Below are positions 47,532-56,927 of a DNA stretch of 64,000 nt, in pieces. Below the pieces are notes generated by a model. It did no database searches. It had not been told where the DNA came from and worked only from the letters and a program-made list of their open reading frames with translations. The stretch is from the NCBI RefSeq assembly GCF_020733705.1, contig NZ_JAJFZM010000001.1:1984001-2048000 (forward strand), in the 5' to 3' direction. A program made the translations under genes and the position numbers. Source of the stretch: Nocardia australiensis. GTDB taxonomy: Bacteria > Actinomycetota > Actinomycetes > Mycobacteriales > Mycobacteriaceae. Positions within the stretch are counted from its first letter, which is position 1. The number at the start of each line of letters is the position of its first letter.

Positions 47532-50102
47532 TCAGACGAGCGCTTCGACCGGCTTGCCCAACAGCTGGGCGCAGCGCAGCAGGCCGAGATGGCTGTATGC
47601 CTGTGGGTGGTTGCCGAGCGACCGCTCGGCAACCGGGTCGTACTCCTCACTGAGCAGTCCGGTCGGTCCCGCGACATCTACGAGCTGGGCGAACAGTGCC
47701 TCGGCATCCGAACGCTTGCCGATAAGCAGGTACGCCTCGACCAGCCAGGCCGCGCAGAGATGGAATCCGCCCTCGCCGCCGGGCAGGCCGTCGTCGTGAT
47801 GGTAGCGATACACGGTGGAACCGCTGCGCAACTCCGCTTCGGTGGCCACAACCGTCGCCGCGAAGCGCGGATCCGACGGATCGACCAACCCGCTGAGCCC
47901 GATATGCAGGGTGGCAGCATCGAGGTCGCTGCCGTCGTAGGCGGCAGTGAAGGATTGGACCTCTTCGTTCCAGCCCTTGGTCGTCACCTCATCGGCAATG
48001 GTGTCGCGCAACGTCATCCAGGCCGGGTCGACCGGACGATCGAATTTCTGCGCCAGGGTGAGCGCCCGATCGATCGTCAGCCAGCCCATCACCTTCGAAT
48101 ACACGTGGTGGCGCGGGTTGCCGCGGATCTCCCAGATGCCGTGGTCGGGCTCCTGCCAGCGCCGCTGCACCGCGGAAACCATTGCGTGCACCAACTCCCA
48201 GTCGGCGTTCGGCAGCGCCTCGGCCGGATCGGTGATCCCCTTGTGCTGGCGGCCGTGCGCCAGCGAGGCGATGAGATCGACGATCGGTCCGAACACGTCC
48301 AACTGCACCTGCATATTCGCGGCGTTGCCGACGCGAACCGGACGCGAACCCGCGTAACCCGGCAGCTGGTCGATCACGGCCTCGGGCGGCAGCGTCTCGC
48401 CGTAGAGGGTGTACAGCGGATGCAGTCGTTCCGGACCCGGCAGCGTTTCGAGGACCCTGTGTACCCAGTCGAGGAACTTCTCCGCTTCGTGCAGCGAGCC
48501 GAGCGAAACGAGGGCCTGCGCGGTCAGCGAGGCATCGCGCAACCAGCAGTAGCGGTAGTCCCAATTGCGTACGCCACCAATATCTTCCGGCAACGATGTG
48601 GTGGCCGCCGCCAGGATCGAACCGGACGGAGCATGTACCAGACCACGCAATGTGAGGGCTGAGCGCTTCATCAGATCGGGTTTCAATGCTGGCAATTCGA
48701 GCCCGGCCGCCCACTGCGACCAGTAGCTTTCCGCGTCGCGCCGGCGATCCGGCTCACTGACTGCGGCGGGTGCGAGATGATTTGTGCCACAGCGCAGTTC
48801 GAGCACGATCGGGCCGTGTGACGGAGCGATGACGGCCCGCGCGGAACTGTGTGTGCCGTCGGTGAGAATTTCCCATTCGACGCCGGGGGAGCGCAACACC
48901 ATCGGGTCGTTGGTGCCGAGCACCCGCAGTCCATCGGGGTGAGCTTCGATCGTCACCGGCACCTGGCCGAATTCGGGTCGTGGCGCGAATGTCACCACGG
49001 CCTTCGCCTCACCGGTGATCACCCGAGTCAGGTCGGTGCGGTTGGGTGCCACGTCGTGCGGCAGATAGTCCACCACCTGCAAACTGGCCCAACGGGTTTC
49101 GACGGTCATGGTGCCATCGACATAACGCTGTGAGAGGGGCAGTGCCGCGCGCTCCGGCGCGATCGTGAAATGCCCTGCCTGTGGGCCGCCGAGCAGATGC
49201 GCGAACACGGCCGCCGAATCCGGCTCCGGGTGACACAGCCAGGTCACGGTCGCATCGGGAGTCAGTAGCGCAACCGAACGTGGGCTGGCGAGCATGCTCA
49301 ATCGTTCGATACGCGGCGCGCTCGCACCCGCCAGCCAGGTGCGGCGCTCCTCGAGCAGAAACGCGAGTGCGCGCGCCACCTCCTCGGTGCTGTCGACCCG
49401 GTACTTGGCCAGGCTCTCGCCCTCGCCGACCTTGATTCCGATGTCGGGACCCGACAGCACCCGAAACGCCTTCTCGTCGGTGACGTCGTCACCGAAGAAC
49501 ACCGCGGCCGCGGCGCTCTCCTGGTGCCGAATCGTCTCGAGGGCGGTGCCCTTATCGGTTGGGATGACCGCGAGTTCGATGACCGATTTACCCTCGGTCA
49601 CCTGTACGCCGACCCAGCACGCCGGGCCCTGGCGGACGTTCTGCATCGCACGCAACCCGATTTCGGGGGTCGCGTTGCGAACATGCAGGGCGACGCTGGC
49701 CGGTTTCGTCTCGACCGTGACACCGGGATTGTCCGCGGCAACCCGGGACAGCGCGGCCTGTACTTCGGTCAGCAGTTGTTTGGCGTCGTTATCGATGGCG
49801 TGCACGAAACCGACATCGAATTCCGAACCATGACTACCGATCAACTGCACCTCGACCGGAAGCCGCGACAGTGCCGCGAGATCCCGCAGCGCGCGACCGG
49901 AAATTACGGCGGCGGTAGTCCCGGTGAGACCGGCCAGCGCCCGCAGTGCGCTCACCGATTCCCGATGGGGAAACGCCTTCGTGGGGTCGGAGACGATGGG
50001 CGCGATCGTCCCGTCGTAATCCGATGCGATCAAAAGCCGTGGCACGCGTGCAACCCTCGACAAGGCACGGCGAAGTTCCAGTGGCAGATCCTGTGCGCTC
50101 AC
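47532..50102 (-). CDS. trehalose-6-phosphatase / GH15 glycosidase fusion
   Basis: An 856-residue bifunctional protein. Residues about 15-260 form a HAD-type trehalose-6-phosphate phosphatase: the nucleophile Asp28 and Asp30 are in SDYDGT, VISGR is motif 2, and GDDVTDEKAF (204-213) is motif 4. Residues about 265-856 form a glycoside hydrolase family 15 catalytic region (NWDYRYCWLRDASLTAQALV, then LGNHPQAYSHLGLL), the class that includes actinobacterial trehalases. One chain may therefore both make and break trehalose. It has no signal peptide. A strong terminator follows. Confidence 0.9.
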   Translation of the reverse strand: MSAQDLPLELRRALSRVARVPRLLIASDYDGTIAPIVSDPTKAFPHRESVSALRALAGLTGTTAAVISGRALRDLAALSRLPVEVQLIGSHGSEFDVGFVHAIDNDAKQLLTEVQAALSRVAADNPGVTVETKPASVALHVRNATPEIGLRAMQNVRQGPACWVGVQVTEGKSVIELAVIPTDKGTALETIRHQESAAAAVFFGDDVTDEKAFRVLSGPDIGIKVGEGESLAKYRVDSTEEVARALAFLLEERRTWLAGASAPRIERLSMLASPRSVALLTPDATVTWLCHPEPDSAAVFAHLLGGPQAGHFTIAPERAALPLSQRYVDGTMTVETRWASLQVVDYLPHDVAPNRTDLTRVITGEAKAVVTFAPRPEFGQVPVTIEAHPDGLRVLGTNDPMVLRSPGVEWEILTDGTHSSARAVIAPSHGPIVLELRCGTNHLAPAAVSEPDRRRDAESYWSQWAAGLELPALKPDLMKRSALTLRGLVHAPSGSILAAATTSLPEDIGGVRNWDYRYCWLRDASLTAQALVSLGSLHEAEKFLDWVHRVLETLPGPERLHPLYTLYGETLPPEAVIDQLPGYAGSRPVRVGNAANMQVQLDVFGPIVDLIASLAHGRQHKGITDPAEALPNADWELVHAMVSAVQRRWQEPDHGIWEIRGNPRHHVYSKVMGWLTIDRALTLAQKFDRPVDPAWMTLRDTIADEVTTKGWNEEVQSFTAAYDGSDLDAATLHIGLSGLVDPSDPRFAATVVATEAELRSGSTVYRYHHDDGLPGGEGGFHLCAAWLVEAYLLIGKRSDAEALFAQLVDVAGPTGLLSEEYDPVAERSLGNHPQAYSHLGLLRCAQLLGKPVEALV

Positions 50103-50247
50103 GCATCCAACCTAGTGATCGGAGGAGTATTTTCATGGGCGCGCTGAACAATACTGGGTTTCATTTGCAAGGATGTTTCGGCGCTGCCTGGGCCGAGCGC
50201 GGACTATTGTGCTCGATCCGACACCGAGTTCGCCCGACGTTCGCTGG

Positions 50248-50901
50248 TTACGGTCGGTCGCTTTCGCCGAGTAGCAGGTCGACGGTCAGTTCCAGGCGTT
50301 CGGTGACATCGGTCGCCGATGCGCGACGGGTCAGCCAGGCCACCAGGTTCGACAGCCACACATCGCTTATTACCCGCGCGATCGCCAGCTGGTGTTCGGT
50401 GGGTTCACCGTCGTTCATGGCGCGGGCGAATACCCGATCCATGACCTTGCCGACCCGGTCGACCTCGGCGGCAGCGGAGGCATCGGCGAACATGAACGCC
50501 CTGGTCATGGCCTCGGTGAGCAGTGGGTCGCGCTGCATCATCCGCGTGATCTGGGTGAGCAGCAGGTGCATGCGCTCACGCGGCGACTGTCCGGCGAGGG
50601 GCCTGCGTTTGCCCTCGATCTGCTCGAACTCGCGCGAGAGCGCCGATACCAGCAGGTGGACCTTGGACGGGAAGTATCGGTAGAGCGTCCCGACCGCGAC
50701 ATCGGCGCGTTCGGCCACCGCACGCATTTGGACCGCGTCGTAGCCGCCCTTCGAGGCCAGTGCCAGAGTCGCGTCCAGAATTCGCTTCCGGCGTTCCCGC
50801 TGCGCGGCCGAGCTCAACTCATCTTCGCTGAGCGTGGCGACCGTTGCGGTAGGCGGCACCGCGCTCGAGTTGGCTGGCTGCGAACGGGAGGGGCTGGCCA
50901 T
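50248..50901 (-). CDS. kstR: TetR-family repressor KstR (cholesterol catabolism)
   Basis: A 217-residue TetR regulator that is strikingly close to mycobacterial KstR: AQRERRKRILDATLALASKG, then VAVGTLYRYFPSKVHLLVSA in the HTH, and a ligand domain ending LLTEAMTRAFMFADASAAAE and VWLSNLVAWLTRRASATDV. KstR represses the sterol degradation regulon and is released by 3-oxo-cholestenoyl-CoA-type intermediates. The ATG at 50901 is 83 nt from a perfect KstR palindrome, so it is probably autoregulated. It is divergent from fadE34 as in M. tuberculosis. Confidence 0.95.
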   Translation of the reverse strand: MASPSRSQPANSSAVPPTATVATLSEDELSSAAQRERRKRILDATLALASKGGYDAVQMRAVAERADVAVGTLYRYFPSKVHLLVSALSREFEQIEGKRRPLAGQSPRERMHLLLTQITRMMQRDPLLTEAMTRAFMFADASAAAEVDRVGKVMDRVFARAMNDGEPTEHQLAIARVISDVWLSNLVAWLTRRASATDVTERLELTVDLLLGESDRP

Positions 50902-50984
50902 TGCTGAGCGTCCTTTCCGGAAACGTCGTGCGCATTCGATCACCGTGACGGGGTCGTCTCTTGACTTCCGCCCGGCTAGGATAT

Positions 50985-50998
50985 TAGAACATGTTCTA
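50985..50998. promoter_or_regulatory. KstR operator
   Basis: TAGAACATGTTCTA is a perfect 14-bp palindrome and matches the KstR consensus core TAGAACnnGTTCTA. It lies between the divergent kstR and fadE34 starts, where it can repress both. The following GTG of fadE34 is 35 nt away. Confidence 0.9.
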
Positions 50999-51033
50999 GG
51001 TGTGGGAGTCACGCCGGAGAGGCGGTAACGAGT

Positions 51034-53259
51034 GTGACCATTGCCACCACTGACGAGCATAAAGCCGTTCAGGAGTCGATGCGTGGATGGGCCGGATCGG
51101 TCCGTCCAATTGCAACAATGCGCGACGATGCCACCAACTTCTGGCGCGCTTACTGGCCCGCGCTGGCGGACCTCGGAGTCTTCCGGGTAGCTGTCGCGGA
51201 GGACGCGGGCGGTGCGGGCGGATCCGTCGCCGACCTGGCCGTTCTGGTCGAGCAAGCCGCCCACGACCTGGTGGGCGGGCCGGTGCTGGCGACAGCATTG
51301 GCGAATCTGGTCACCGCGGGCGCCATCGCGGAGGAACTACCGTGCGGTGTCGCGCTCGACCTCGTCGTCGAATCTGCGGTCAGTGTACCGTCCGCATCCG
51401 GTGAGCTATCGCTGACCGGTGTCTGGGATTCGGTTGTCGGCGCCGCGTCGGGCACCGCGGTGCTACTGCCCGTGCGGACCCCGAATGGGCGGCGCTGGTG
51501 CCTGATCGAGCCGGACACGGCAGGTTTGCGGGTGGAACCGCTTTCGCCGCTGGATCCGGGCACCCCGCTGGCCAAGGTGGGCTGCACTGCGGTGCGGGTC
51601 CCGGCCGAGCGGGTATTCGAGTCGCCGCACGCGGTCGAGGATCTCGTTGTCGTGCTGGTCGCGGCCGAACTCGCCGGGCTGGCCGGCTGGTGTCTGGAGA
51701 CCGCGGTCGAATACGCCAAGGTGCGTGAGCAATTCGGGCGCCGGATCGGGTCTTTCCAAGCGGTCAAACACATTTGCGCGTGGATGCTGTGCCGGACCGA
51801 GCTGATTCGTGCCGTCGCCGCTGATGCCGCGGCCGCGGTGGACGAGGGTGGCGCGGAGTTGCCGATCGCGGCCGCGATCGCCGCCGCCATTTCGCTGGAC
51901 GCGGCGGTCGAGACCGCGAAGGACTGCATTCAGGTCCTCGGCGGCATCGGATTCACCTGGGAGCACGACGCGCATTTCTATCTGCGTCGGGCGACCGCCC
52001 TGCGTCAGTTGCTCGGCGGTTCCGCGCGCTGGCGCGCGAGGGTGACCGAGTTGACCCGGGCCGGAACGCGCCGAACCACCGGAGCCGACCGGGTTTTCGC
52101 CGCGGCGCGCGCGACGGATTCGGAGGCGGCGGCGGAGCCTGACCGCCGTACTCCCGACCGCAGCCAATCGAACACGTCCGACGGTGTCGCCACCGTTGAC
52201 AGCAGCGCGAACGAACTGGCCGCCGAGGTGGCAACGATCGCCGCGCTGCCCGTCGAGCAGCGCGCCAATGCGCTGGTCGAGGCCGGTCTGGTGATGCCGC
52301 ACTGGCCCGCGCCATACGGTCGCGGCGCGGATCCGATGACCGGCTTGGTGATTTCGGAAGAACTGCGCCGCGCCGGGCTGGAAGCACCCGATCTCGCGAT
52401 CGGTGGCTGGGCGGTGCCGACCCTGCTGCAGCACGGCACCCAGGAGCAGATCGACCGATTCGCCTGGCCAACCCTGCGTGGCGAGGTCGTGTGGTGTCAG
52501 CTGTTCAGCGAGCCGGAGGCGGGGTCAGATCTGGCCGCACTGCGCACTACCGCCAAAAAGGTGGACGGCGGCTGGGTGCTGCGCGGCCAGAAGGTATGGA
52601 CATCGCTGGGCGATAAGGCGAACTGGGCGATCTGCCTGGCTCGCACCGATGCCGACGCGCCGAAACACCGTGGCATCAGCTACTTCCTGGTGGATATGCG
52701 CAGCACCGGGTTGGAGGTACGTCCGCTGGTGCAGATCACCGGTGAGGCGCGCTTCAGCGAGGTATTCCTCGACGATGTCTTCGTCCCCGACGACTGTGTG
52801 GTCGGCGCGCTGAACAATGGCTGGAAGATCGCCCGCTCGACCCTGTCGACCGAACGGGTCGCCATGGGCGGCAACGGCATCGGGCCGGTGCTCGAGGAGC
52901 TCATCGCCGAGCTGCCAGCGGCCGGGCCGGGCGCCGAGCTACTGAACGACCGTCTCGGCGGCTTCGTCGCCGACGCGATCGCCGGTCTATTGCTGGAACA
53001 ACGTGCCGCGGTACGCATGCTGGCGGGCGGCGATCCAGGAGCACAGAGCAGTGTGCGCAAACTCGTGGGTGTCCGGCATCGCCAGGCAGTCGCGGAATTC
53101 GCCGTGGAGACGGCAGGTCCAATCGGTGCGCAGGACTCGGAAGTAGTCAAAGAGTTCCTGCTCACACGATGTTTGTCGATCGCGGGTGGTACCGAGCAAA
53201 TTCTGCTGACCGTGGCCGGTGAGCGAATCCTCGGACTGCCCCGCGACGCGGACAGTTAG
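51034..53259 (+). CDS. fadE34: tandem acyl-CoA dehydrogenase FadE34 (ChsE3)
   Basis: A 741-residue protein consisting of two acyl-CoA dehydrogenase modules (about residues 1-345 and 385-741) joined by a low-complexity linker. The first has QVLGGIGFTWEHDAHFYLRR; the second retains the flavin-binding LFSEPEAGSDLAALRTTA and KVWTSLGDKANW. In M. tuberculosis the equivalent enzyme (ChsE3) oxidises the sterol 5-carbon side-chain CoA thioester. It is the first gene of a six-gene operon controlled by the adjacent KstR box. GTG 51034 has a CGAGTG context; no strong Shine-Dalgarno is visible. Confidence 0.92.
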   Translation: MTIATTDEHKAVQESMRGWAGSVRPIATMRDDATNFWRAYWPALADLGVFRVAVAEDAGGAGGSVADLAVLVEQAAHDLVGGPVLATALANLVTAGAIAEELPCGVALDLVVESAVSVPSASGELSLTGVWDSVVGAASGTAVLLPVRTPNGRRWCLIEPDTAGLRVEPLSPLDPGTPLAKVGCTAVRVPAERVFESPHAVEDLVVVLVAAELAGLAGWCLETAVEYAKVREQFGRRIGSFQAVKHICAWMLCRTELIRAVAADAAAAVDEGGAELPIAAAIAAAISLDAAVETAKDCIQVLGGIGFTWEHDAHFYLRRATALRQLLGGSARWRARVTELTRAGTRRTTGADRVFAAARATDSEAAAEPDRRTPDRSQSNTSDGVATVDSSANELAAEVATIAALPVEQRANALVEAGLVMPHWPAPYGRGADPMTGLVISEELRRAGLEAPDLAIGGWAVPTLLQHGTQEQIDRFAWPTLRGEVVWCQLFSEPEAGSDLAALRTTAKKVDGGWVLRGQKVWTSLGDKANWAICLARTDADAPKHRGISYFLVDMRSTGLEVRPLVQITGEARFSEVFLDDVFVPDDCVVGALNNGWKIARSTLSTERVAMGGNGIGPVLEELIAELPAAGPGAELLNDRLGGFVADAIAGLLLEQRAAVRMLAGGDPGAQSSVRKLVGVRHRQAVAEFAVETAGPIGAQDSEVVKEFLLTRCLSIAGGTEQILLTVAGERILGLPRDADS

Positions 53260-53283
53260 TCGTCGAGTCAGCTGGGAGAACAA

Positions 53284-54348
53284 GTGGACTTCACCAGAGA
53301 CGAGGGCCAGGATGCCGTGGCCGAGGTCGTCGTCAGTTTGCTGGAACATGAGCCGGCACGTGATATCGAGCTGTGGCCGAAGCTCGTCGACAGCGGGTTG
53401 CTGTCGGTCGCGTTGCCGGAACGCTTCGGCGGTGATGGCATGGGCGTGCCGGAAGTGTCGGTGCTGCTGACCGAGCTGGCCACCGACGCGGTGGCCGTGC
53501 CCGCCGTGACCACGCTCGGCTTCGGGCTGTTGCCGCTGCTTGCGGCATTGCCCGACAGCATCGCCGAACAGGTATACCCCGAGATCGCCAAGGGAGCCGT
53601 GCTCACAGCGGCGCTGAGCGAGCCCGCCAACCCGTTCGTCGTCAGGCCGGCGACGATCGCGGTGTCGGATGGGGATTCGGTCCGCATCACCGGCCACAAG
53701 GTCGCGGTGCCGTATGCCGAGCAGGCCCGCTGGCTGCTGATTCCGACCAATTCCGGTATCGCCCTTGTCGATTCGGCGGCCGAGGGGCTGACCATCACGC
53801 CGTCACCGGTATCCGGTGGGATCCCCGAGGCCACGGTTCGACTCGAGCAGGTCAGGATTCCGGCCGACCAGTTGCTGACCGGTGGGGTTGCCGATCTGCA
53901 CCGGTTCGCGGTCGCCTCGATCGGTGCCGTCGCGGACGGACTGCTAAAGGGCGCACTCGTGCTGACCTCCGAGCATCTGCGCACTCGCAGGCAATTCGGC
54001 AGGCCGCTCGCCGAATTCCAGGCGGTGGCACAGCAGATCGCCGACGTCTACGTCGTTTCGCGCACCCTGCACGCGGCGGCGGTCTCGGCGAACTGGGCAT
54101 TGGCGCAGGACGACACGAGTTCTGAGCACCAGGACCGGATCGATGACGATCTCGACGTGCTCGCCTACACCATCGCGTCGCAGCTGCCCGCTGCCATGCA
54201 GAAATGCCATCATCTGCACGGTGGCCTCGGCGTAGACATCACCCATCCGATGCACCGCTACTACTCGCAGGCCAAGGACATTGCCCGCTGGCTGGGCGGC
54301 GAATCATTCCGACTCGATCGATTGGGGACCAGATGTTCATCGATCTAA
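53284..54348 (+). CDS. fadE28: acyl-CoA dehydrogenase FadE28 (ChsE1 subunit)
   Basis: A 354-residue acyl-CoA dehydrogenase subunit. It shows the LPERFGGDGMGVPEVSVLLT region, EPANPFVVRPAT and the closing CHHLHGGLGVDITHPMHRYY, which correspond closely to mycobacterial FadE28. ChsE1 and ChsE2 form a heterotetramer that dehydrogenates the 3-carbon side chain of 3-oxo-pregnene-20-carboxyl-CoA. It overlaps fadE29 by 16 nt, consistent with stoichiometric synthesis. The GTG at 53284 follows GGGAGAACAA. Confidence 0.93.
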   Translation: MDFTRDEGQDAVAEVVVSLLEHEPARDIELWPKLVDSGLLSVALPERFGGDGMGVPEVSVLLTELATDAVAVPAVTTLGFGLLPLLAALPDSIAEQVYPEIAKGAVLTAALSEPANPFVVRPATIAVSDGDSVRITGHKVAVPYAEQARWLLIPTNSGIALVDSAAEGLTITPSPVSGGIPEATVRLEQVRIPADQLLTGGVADLHRFAVASIGAVADGLLKGALVLTSEHLRTRRQFGRPLAEFQAVAQQIADVYVVSRTLHAAAVSANWALAQDDTSSEHQDRIDDDLDVLAYTIASQLPAAMQKCHHLHGGLGVDITHPMHRYYSQAKDIARWLGGESFRLDRLGTRCSSI

Positions 54349-55493
54349 CCGCGGAGCAGCGCAAGCTGCGCGATGAATTGCGTTCGTACTTCGCTGATCT
54401 CGTAACTCCCGAGGAGGAGGCCGAGATGGCGATCAACCGGCACGGCGACGCCTACCGCGCGGTGGTGCGCCGGATGGGCGCGGACGGCTGGCTCGGTGTC
54501 GGCTGGCCGAAGGAATACGGCGGCCAGGGTTTCGGGCCGATGGAACAGCAGATCTTCTTCAATGAGGCGGTGCGCGCCGATGTGCCGTTGCCGCTGGTGA
54601 CCCTGTTGACCGTCGGGCCGACGCTGCAGCAGTTCGGCACCGACGAGCAAAAGGCGAGGTTCCTGCCCGGAATCCTTTCCGGCGATGTCCATTTCGCGAT
54701 CGGGTATTCCGAGCCCGAGGCGGGCACCGACCTGGCGTCGCTGCGCACGAGTGCCGTTCGTGACGACGCCGGGGACTGGATCATCAACGGGCAGAAGATC
54801 TTCACCACCGGCGCCCACGAGGCCGACTATGTCTGGCTGGCCTGCCGCACCGGATCGGTCGAGTCGCGCCATCGCGGCATCACGATCCTGATCGTGGACA
54901 CGAAGGATCCGGGCTATTCCTGGACCCCGATCATCACCTGCGACGGCGCGCACCACACCAACGCGACCTACTTCGACAATGTCCACGCACCGGCGAACAT
55001 GCTGGTAGGTGAGGAAAATCGGGGCTGGAAGCTGATCACGACGCAGCTCAATCACGAGCGGGTGAGCCTCGGCCCGTCCGGCAAGATCGAGCAGCTCTAC
55101 GACCGGATACACGACTGGGCGCAGCCACGCGGTGTGCTGGCCGAGGTCGACGTCCGCCGTTCACTCGGCCGCATCCACGCCATGGTCCGGCTCAATGAAT
55201 TGCTGAACTGGCAGGTCGCAGCGACTGTCGGCGGCGATCAGGCGACGGTGATCGCCGATGCCTCGGCGACCAAGGTCTTCTCCACCGAATCGCTGCAAGA
55301 GGCGGGCAGACTCGCCGAGGAAGTTATCGGCCGCTACGGCGATCCCGCCGATCCGTCCACCGCCGAGCTGCTGACCTGGCTGGACCGCAGGACCAAACAG
55401 AACCTGGTGGTGACCTTCGGCGGCGGTGTCAACGAGGTGATGCGCGAACTGGTCGCCGCATTCGGGCTGCAGTTGCCGCGAGTACCGCGATAG
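54333..55493 (+). CDS. fadE29: acyl-CoA dehydrogenase FadE29 (ChsE2 subunit)
   Basis: A 386-residue acyl-CoA dehydrogenase, the catalytic and flavin-binding partner of FadE28. Typical motifs are GWPKEYGGQGFGPMEQQIFF, IGYSEPEAGTDLASLRT (flavin and substrate binding) and ITTQLNHERVSLGPSGK. The ATG at 54333 lies within the end of fadE28. A 22-nt gap separates it from chsH2. It should be inactive without FadE28. Confidence 0.94.
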   Translation: MFIDLTAEQRKLRDELRSYFADLVTPEEEAEMAINRHGDAYRAVVRRMGADGWLGVGWPKEYGGQGFGPMEQQIFFNEAVRADVPLPLVTLLTVGPTLQQFGTDEQKARFLPGILSGDVHFAIGYSEPEAGTDLASLRTSAVRDDAGDWIINGQKIFTTGAHEADYVWLACRTGSVESRHRGITILIVDTKDPGYSWTPIITCDGAHHTNATYFDNVHAPANMLVGEENRGWKLITTQLNHERVSLGPSGKIEQLYDRIHDWAQPRGVLAEVDVRRSLGRIHAMVRLNELLNWQVAATVGGDQATVIADASATKVFSTESLQEAGRLAEEVIGRYGDPADPSTAELLTWLDRRTKQNLVVTFGGGVNEVMRELVAAFGLQLPRVPR

Positions 55494-55515
55494 TGAACAA
55501 CCAAAGGAGCCGCGC

Positions 55516-56454
55516 ATGCCGGAAACCATGACTCCGGAAGCGATTACCGCTGCCGCGAACCGCATTATGGCGGCGGGCGATTGCGCGCCCCGCCGCGGGC
55601 GTGATTCGGTGAACCAGCCGATGATCAATAACTGGGTCGAGGCGCTGGGCGATACCAATCCCGTCTACGTCGACACCGACGCCGCCGTGGCCGCCGGATT
55701 CCCCGGCGCCGTCGCGCCACCGGCCATGGCCCAGGTGTGGACCATGTTCGGGCTCAACGGTTCTCGCCCCGACGATGATCCGATGGCACAGGTGACCGAG
55801 CTGCTCGACGCCGCGGGCTATACCTCGGTGGTCGCTACCGACTGTCAGCAGACCTATCACCGATATGTGACCGTTGGGGAAGAGATTTCGGTGACCAGCA
55901 GGTTGGCCGAGATCCGTGGTCCGAAGCGGACCGCGCTGGGTGAGGGCTGGTTCGTCACTTTCCAGACCAGCTGGCAGGTGGGTGACGAGGTCGTCGCCGA
56001 AATGTTGTTCCGGCTGTTGAAGTTTGCGCCGGGCACCGGGACGGCACCGAAGCAGCCGACCGGCGACCGCGTCAAACCGCTGGTCTCCTGGGATACCGAA
56101 TTCTTTTGGGCAGGAACCAAAGCCGGGGAGTTGCGGATCCAGCGGCTGCCCGATGGCACACTGCGACATCCGCCGATCCCGGCGATCTGGAAGGACAAGT
56201 CCGAGCAGACCGATTATGTGGTCGCCTCGGGGCGCGGCGAAGTATTCAGCTACGTCGTGCATCACGCGCCGAAAGTGCCAGGGCGGCAATTGCCGTTCGT
56301 TGTCGCGCTTGTCGAATTGGAGGAAGGCGTGCGAATGCTCGGTGAACTGCGCGGCATCGACCCCGCCGAGGTGAAGGTCGGGCTGCCGGTCGAGGTGGAG
56401 TTCGACAAACTCGACGACGAGGCCGTGCTGCCGGTATGGCGGGTGCGGGCATGA
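55516..56454 (+). CDS. chsH2: steroid enoyl-CoA hydratase subunit ChsH2 (MaoC-like + DUF35)
   Basis: A 312-residue two-domain protein. Residues about 1-180 are a MaoC-like hot-dog hydratase domain (DTNPVYVDTDAAVAAGFPGA) and residues about 190-312 a DUF35 OB-fold domain with a rubredoxin-like start in many homologues (FFWAGTKAGELRIQRLPDG). In mycobacteria the N-terminal half pairs with ChsH1 to hydrate the steroid enoyl-CoA and the DUF35 half activates Ltp2. AAAGGAG precedes the ATG. Its stop overlaps chsH1 by 4 nt. Confidence 0.93.
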   Translation: MPETMTPEAITAAANRIMAAGDCAPRRGRDSVNQPMINNWVEALGDTNPVYVDTDAAVAAGFPGAVAPPAMAQVWTMFGLNGSRPDDDPMAQVTELLDAAGYTSVVATDCQQTYHRYVTVGEEISVTSRLAEIRGPKRTALGEGWFVTFQTSWQVGDEVVAEMLFRLLKFAPGTGTAPKQPTGDRVKPLVSWDTEFFWAGTKAGELRIQRLPDGTLRHPPIPAIWKDKSEQTDYVVASGRGEVFSYVVHHAPKVPGRQLPFVVALVELEEGVRMLGELRGIDPAEVKVGLPVEVEFDKLDDEAVLPVWRVRA

Positions 56455-56927
56455 GTGAGCGAACATTGGGCACAGCCGAGCTTCGAATAGGCACAGCCGA
56501 AAAGGCAACCGATACGACCGTGCGGGTCGGCACCATACTGCCCGAACTGGTCATCGCAGTTGACCCGACCTTCGTGATCAGTACTGCCCTGGCCACCAGG
56601 GATTTTCAGGATGTCCACCACGATAGGGACAAGGCAATCGCACGCGGTTCCAAGGACATTTTCGTCAATATCCTCACCGATACCGGGCTTGTGCAGCGCT
56701 TTGTCACCGACTGGGCCGGACCGTGCGCCGTTGTGAAATCGATCGCGCTGCGGCTGGGGGTTCCGCTGTATTCCGGTGACACCCTGACCCTTTCGGGCAC
56801 CGTGAGTGAGATCGTCGGCGAGGACATTCACATCGATGTCGTCGGTCGCGACAGCCTCGGTGACCACATCACGGCGAAAGCTGTTATCTCCATGCGGTTT
56901 CTGAATGAGCGGGCTTCGAATGACTGA
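56451..56927 (+). CDS. chsH1: steroid enoyl-CoA hydratase subunit ChsH1
   Basis: A 158-residue MaoC-like hot-dog protein with the catalytic motif DFQDVHHDRDKAIARGSKDI, which supplies the hydratase Asp/His. It forms the heterotetramer with ChsH2. The first 25 residues are variable. The ATG overlaps chsH2, and the 3' end overlaps ltp2 by 8 nt, so chsH2-chsH1-ltp2 are tightly coupled. Confidence 0.92.
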   Translation: MSERTLGTAELRIGTAEKATDTTVRVGTILPELVIAVDPTFVISTALATRDFQDVHHDRDKAIARGSKDIFVNILTDTGLVQRFVTDWAGPCAVVKSIALRLGVPLYSGDTLTLSGTVSEIVGEDIHIDVVGRDSLGDHITAKAVISMRFLNERASND

